A stretch of DNA of 9,270 nt, taken from Clostridiales bacterium. Its GTDB lineage: Bacteria; Bacillota; Clostridia; Lachnospirales; CAG-274. Under the pieces are notes generated by a model. It searched no databases and was not told where the DNA came from. It saw only the letters and a program-made list of their open reading frames with translations. The position numbers were made by a program, and so were the translations under genes. The stretch covers positions 1 through 9,270 of the forward strand of contig JAJQCI010000286.1 in the NCBI GenBank assembly GCA_021202835.1, given 5' to 3'. Below, one piece after another: positions 6,515 through 9,270 of this stretch (within the stretch, counting starts at the first letter, position 1; every line of letters starts with the position of its first letter).

Positions 6515-8224
6515 ATTTTCCAAACGTTCTTTCGCTTCCAAAGCCCTTTTATGCCATTCGGCGGCTTCCTGTCTGTCTTTTTTTACGCCTATTCCTTTTT
6601 CATAACATTCGGCAAGTCTTTCCTGTGCTTTTATATCGCCGCTGTTTGCAGCAGTTGTATAAAATTTAATAAAATCATTGCCTCTCTTTTTTAACCTGTA
6701 CACATCTCCCAAGTTGGTTATTGCCGGAGTATAGCTTTGATTTGCGGCTTTTTCAAACCAATATTCGGCTTTATACATATCTCTGTTGAAATATAATTCT
6801 CCCAGCTTATTTTGAGCTTTGGCATTGCCCTTGTTTGCCAGTGAAATAAGTTCCACTTCACCCAATTTAGGAGATTCTGCAGAATTTGTGTTTTCTGAGC
6901 CGTCGGAAATTTCCTCACCCAACTCATTTAAAAATTTTTTCGCTTCCTCACATTCCTGTTTTGCAGCCATTCTGCACCATTTAACGGCTTCATCTCTGTC
7001 GGCAACGACCCCACAGCCTTTATAATAACATTCAGCCAGTTTATACTGTCCTTTATCATAGCCTTGATTTGCCGCTTCAATATAATATTTTATTGCCACA
7101 GAATAGCTTTTTCTGTTAAAATGACAGTCTCCGAAGTTGACACAGGCCGGAGCATAATTTTTTTCAGCTGCCCTTTTAAACCAATATTCAGCCTGTTTTG
7201 CATCTTTTCCTACCCCGTATCCGTATTTGTAACACTCACCGACTATATTTTGAGCTTCAACATCGCCCTTTCCGGCTAAAGGCATTATTTTTTTGAAATC
7301 ACTTTTGGTATAATCGGCTGTAGGCGGAGTATATTTCTGAATATATGAAAATTTTGGGGATTCTGTTTTATCATTAGGCTTTAGGAGTCTTGAATAAGGA
7401 CTTTCCGTTTTAGGTGATAAAAGCTTTGGGGATGGCTTTTCTTCCTCATGTGCAACCTTTTTTACCGAAGTATCCGTTTCCTTGTAGCCGCTGTATATTT
7501 TCTTAACTTCATCTTTTATCTCCTTATTATGGGAAATATGTACACTTATTCCATAATTACTGATTTTGGCTTTAGCTTCCTTATTTCCGTTTTCCGCTGC
7601 TTCTACAAGCCACATTGCAGCAGTTCGAGTATCTTTGGCAACACCTATTCCCTTACTGTATATTTCATATAATTTCATTTGTGAATCCGTATGGTTTTGC
7701 TTTGCTGCTTCCCGATAATAATTTACAGCTTCGGAAATAGCCTTTTTGGGGGCAATGCCCATAGAGTCATTTTCTCCCTTGTAAATACTGAAATAGTATT
7801 CGGCAACTTTGTATTGAGCTTCTGCCGAACCACTGTTTGCCGCTGACAAATACAGCTTAAAGGCTTCGTTATATAAACCCTTGTGTTCCTGTTTTAAAGC
7901 ACTTTTCATATTTCTTCGGTTTATTTCTTCCTCTGAAATTCCGTTTGTGCCGCAGTCAAAACCATATTTTTGCAAGTAGTTTTCAAAAGTATTTTTGTAT
8001 TCCTGTGCACCGTAAAATTCAAATTTTAAATCGGCTTCATTGTCATCTATAAAGTTTTTAATTTCGGTTATCAAACCTTCCCAACCGTCTCTTCCTCCGG
8101 ACGGTGAAAACCATTCTGAAATAGGCTTGTCTTCTATTACAGAAATACCTTCCATTTTTTCTCCATCAACAGAAATGGATTCTAATTTATTGGAATAAAG
8201 TATAATAACTCTTACCTCTGACAT
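6503..8224 (-). CDS. Sel1-repeat scaffold protein A with shared N-terminal domain
   Basis: A 573-residue protein from the ATG at 8224, paralogous to the next gene over its first ~220 residues. Residues 1-91 are the shared domain with WFSPSGGRDGWEGLITEI. Residues ~105-221 hold a first group of Sel1 repeats, followed by a Lys/Ser/Pro linker (~222-308, with recurring SPK or SPY motifs). Two further repeat blocks (~311-431 and ~456-563) are similar to each other and joined by a short acidic linker ending in another SPKL. It is likely a cytoplasmic protein-binding scaffold. An upstream in-frame ATG at 8251 would add nine residues (MNIYRGGKK), but those codons overlap the original end of the WYL gene and have no ribosome site; AGGGGG 7 bases before 8224 supports the shorter start. 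Its ancestral distance to the WYL gene is only 13 bases, so both belonged to one operon. Confidence 0.88.
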   Translation of the reverse strand: MSEVRVIILYSNKLESISVDGEKMEGISVIEDKPISEWFSPSGGRDGWEGLITEIKNFIDDNEADLKFEFYGAQEYKNTFENYLQKYGFDCGTNGISEEEINRRNMKSALKQEHKGLYNEAFKLYLSAANSGSAEAQYKVAEYYFSIYKGENDSMGIAPKKAISEAVNYYREAAKQNHTDSQMKLYEIYSKGIGVAKDTRTAAMWLVEAAENGNKEAKAKISNYGISVHISHNKEIKDEVKKIYSGYKETDTSVKKVAHEEEKPSPKLLSPKTESPYSRLLKPNDKTESPKFSYIQKYTPPTADYTKSDFKKIMPLAGKGDVEAQNIVGECYKYGYGVGKDAKQAEYWFKRAAEKNYAPACVNFGDCHFNRKSYSVAIKYYIEAANQGYDKGQYKLAECYYKGCGVVADRDEAVKWCRMAAKQECEEAKKFLNELGEEISDGSENTNSAESPKLGEVELISLANKGNAKAQNKLGELYFNRDMYKAEYWFEKAANQSYTPAITNLGDVYRLKKRGNDFIKFYTTAANSGDIKAQERLAECYEKGIGVKKDRQEAAEWHKRALEAKERLENKPS

Positions 8225-8231
8225 TTTTTTG

Positions 8232-8237
8232 CCCCCT
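8232..8237 (-). promoter_or_regulatory. Ribosome binding site of Sel1 protein A
   Basis: AGGGGG on the minus strand, 7 bases before the ATG at 8224. It begins right after the ancestral TAG of the WYL gene (8240-8238) and decides the shorter start. The same AGGGGG variant precedes the HNH gene. Confidence 0.7.
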
Positions 8238-8292
8238 CTATAAATATTCAACTTCTTCTATATTATTACCTTGGCTTTTAAGCCACATATTA
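8238..8292 (-). pseudogene. Orphaned last codons of the WYL regulator
   Basis: Read on the minus strand after removing the inserted element, these bases encode NMWLKSQGNNIEEVEYL and end in TAG at 8240-8238. This directly continues the regulator's VFGKGV to give GKGVNMWLKSQG, the expected end of the WYL C-terminal extension (typical relatives read GKG-x2-MWL-x-SQG). The segment is now cut off from the gene by the insertion and by a TGA inside the element. Confidence 0.85.
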
Positions 8293-8317
8293 TACTAAAC
8301 GCCGATGAGATTTGCAA
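8289..8317 (-). promoter_or_regulatory. Promoter created by the inserted element, reading into the Sel1-HerA-HNH genes
   Basis: On the minus strand TTGCAA (8317-8312, four of six matches to the -35 consensus) is followed by exactly 17 bases and a perfect TATAAT (8294-8289). The -35 box is inside the element. The -10 box spans the element's end, the duplicated TA and two bases of host sequence, so it did not exist before the insertion. Transcription would begin near 8282, about 58 bases before the Sel1 protein A start. Activity is inferred from sequence only. Confidence 0.55.
8290..8303 (+). repeat. Left inverted repeat of the element
   Basis: TTATACTAAACGCC, the exact complement of the sequence at 8378-8391. 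The outer three bases are duplicated TA and chance flanking match; the transposon end proper is probably TACTAAACGCC. Confidence 0.85.
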
Positions 8318-8388
8318 ATATATAGTTTAATAAAATATCTTAACAACAGTTCAGCATAAATTTATGCAGCTATTTAAGGCGTTTAGTA
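8293..8388. mobile_element. MITE-like inverted-repeat element (~96 bp) inserted in the WYL gene
   Basis: A short non-coding A+T-rich segment bounded by TACTAAACGCC and its exact complement GGCGTTTAGTA, flanked on each side by TA. Deleting 98 bp (element plus one TA) rejoins the WYL gene in frame and restores a canonical C-terminus, which is strong evidence for insertion. TA duplication and inverted ends with no transposase are the hallmarks of MITEs moved by IS630/Tc1-mariner-type transposases; the pneumococcal RUP elements are a known parallel of similar size. The interior contains a perfect 14-base palindrome at 8354-8367. No transposase is in the window, so the parent element is unknown. 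Confidence 0.8.
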
Positions 8389-9268
8389 TAACACCTTTGC
8401 CGAAAACTTCAGCCGATATTGTATAAATACCACTTTCTTCCGAAATAATCTGAGCCATTGGCAGCCTGTCCAAAACAGCTTCTACAGAATCACCTGTATA
8501 TTTAAACGTTACCTTTTGCAGCCTGCCGCCGTACATAAACTGAATACGCTTTCGAAACTCGCCTTCCTCGAATCTGTCTTTGTAGGGAATGTGGAAGGTT
8601 TCGTTTAGGACTTTCAGACTTTGTATTCTGTCTATTCGGTAGATTGTAGGGAAGGAGTCGTTTAAGACATCGAAATTCTTTTTGACTTCTTCGTCGTCTA
8701 TAAAGGCTGTCAGGTAGAAATAGTATTCCGAAAACATAATAGCAAGGGGTTTTAGCTTGCGTCTGACTATAGCCTTGTCCTTGGTTCGGAGATAGTCTAT
8801 TTCTATATATTTGGTTTTCCTTATGACCTGACCCAGTTCCCACATTGTGTCTATGAAGACCTTGCCGTGGTGAGGCTCTATGTAGTGAAATTCCTCATTG
8901 CTTATCAAATCCCTCACAAGTCGCTGATTTTCCTTGGGAATACACATTTCTATGAGTTTGTCCAACATATTCTGCATTTCCGGCTTGGTAAAGGCTCGGC
9001 TGTCCAAAAGAATTTTGCATATTGCCAAAATTTCGCTGTTTATCAGCTTGGCATTGTAAACCCTTTCGAGATAATAGCCTTTAGCCTTGCGGTCGTAGAC
9101 TATGTTATCAACAGAACCATAGTGGCAGTTAGTGCTGATATAGCTTCTTATTTCATCAATATCCCGCTGAATGGTTCTCTCGTTGACGCCGCAGCGGATT
9201 GCCTCATCTTTTTTGTTTATGACCTCACCGTCCATAAACCGCCTGTATATTTCAAGTATCCTGCTCAA
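8351..9268 (-). pseudogene. WYL-domain transcriptional regulator, 3' end disrupted by insertion, 5' end at window edge
   Basis: The visible frame gives 305 residues from a TTG at 9268; only two bases lie beyond it, so the true start may be upstream. Residues 1-45 form a DeoR/HTH_11-type helix-turn-helix with recognition helix CGVNERTIQRDIDEIR (26-41). A WYL domain follows (~145-225): KPLAIMFSEYYFYLTAF carries YFYL where the family has WYL, and YRIDRI (210-215) is the usual downstream motif. A WCX-type extension starts at ~250 and reaches VFGKGV (288-293). There the element enters: the natural 17 residues are replaced by ILNALNSCINLC and a TGA. WYL proteins of this type bind DNA and sense a ligand, often nucleic acid or nucleotide, and several (BrxR, CapW) repress defence operons. 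It is the first gene of this operon and probably its regulator (inference). The protein may be folded but impaired, as the lost helix packs in the WCX domain. Confidence 0.85.
8378..8391 (+). repeat. Right inverted repeat of the element
   Basis: GGCGTTTAGTATAA, pairing over all 14 bases with 8290-8303. Its host side enters the WYL coding sequence at the Val codon of VFGKGV. Confidence 0.85.
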
Positions 9269-9270
9269 TC

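Noticed and set aside
8225..8251. Earlier ATG at 8251 as the start of Sel1 protein A
   Set aside because: Those codons are the former end of the WYL gene in another frame and no ribosome site precedes them. The paralogue begins with MSKVRV, matching MSEVRV at 8224.
8502..8843. Minus-strand open frame of 113 codons inside the WYL gene
   Set aside because: It lies in another frame of a gene with clear domain motifs, is rich in Arg/Gln/Ser typical of shadow frames, and has no start signal.

Overview
The window suggests a low-GC Firmicute, most likely a Clostridia gut anaerobe. This rests on the A+T-rich sequence, the AGGAGG or AGGGGG ribosome binding sites, and the style of the WYL, Sel1 and HerA proteins; the species cannot be told. 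Every convincing gene lies on the minus strand, so the operon reads from right to left.

Layout in transcription order. (1) A WYL-family transcription regulator (9268 to 8351), cut by the right window edge and broken near its 3' end by a roughly 96-bp inverted-repeat element (8293-8388) inserted at a TA dinucleotide. The regulator's original last codons survive at 8238-8292. (2) Sel1-repeat protein A (8224-6503). (3) Sel1-repeat protein B (6427-4076), a paralogue sharing a conserved N-terminal domain of about 90 residues; an in-frame TGA in place of a conserved Trp codon removes its last half repeat (4010-4075). (4) A 1097-residue HerA/FtsK-type P-loop ATPase with a Gly/Ala-rich hydrophobic middle segment (3962-669). 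(5) A 188-residue acidic protein with a C-terminal HNH nuclease motif (652-86). (6) The first 28 codons of another gene (84 to the left edge), placed where an immunity gene would be expected.

Gaps between the genes are 13, 75, about 47 (to the ancestral end of B), 16 and 1 bases, so this reads as one co-transcribed module. The best inference is a conflict, defence or secretion cassette: a regulator, two protein-binding scaffold proteins with a common domain of unknown function, a ring ATPase that pumps DNA or protein, and a nuclease effector with a possible immunity partner. I do not recognise this exact combination as a named system.

The most striking local event is the small element. Removing 98 bp restores the WYL reading frame and its canonical C-terminus. 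The insertion also builds a near-consensus promoter (TTGCAA, 17 bp, TATAAT) pointing into the rest of the operon, so the element may have both damaged the regulator and given the effector genes their own promoter. There is no stretch above 300 bases without a gene, and I see no tRNA, rRNA or CRISPR.
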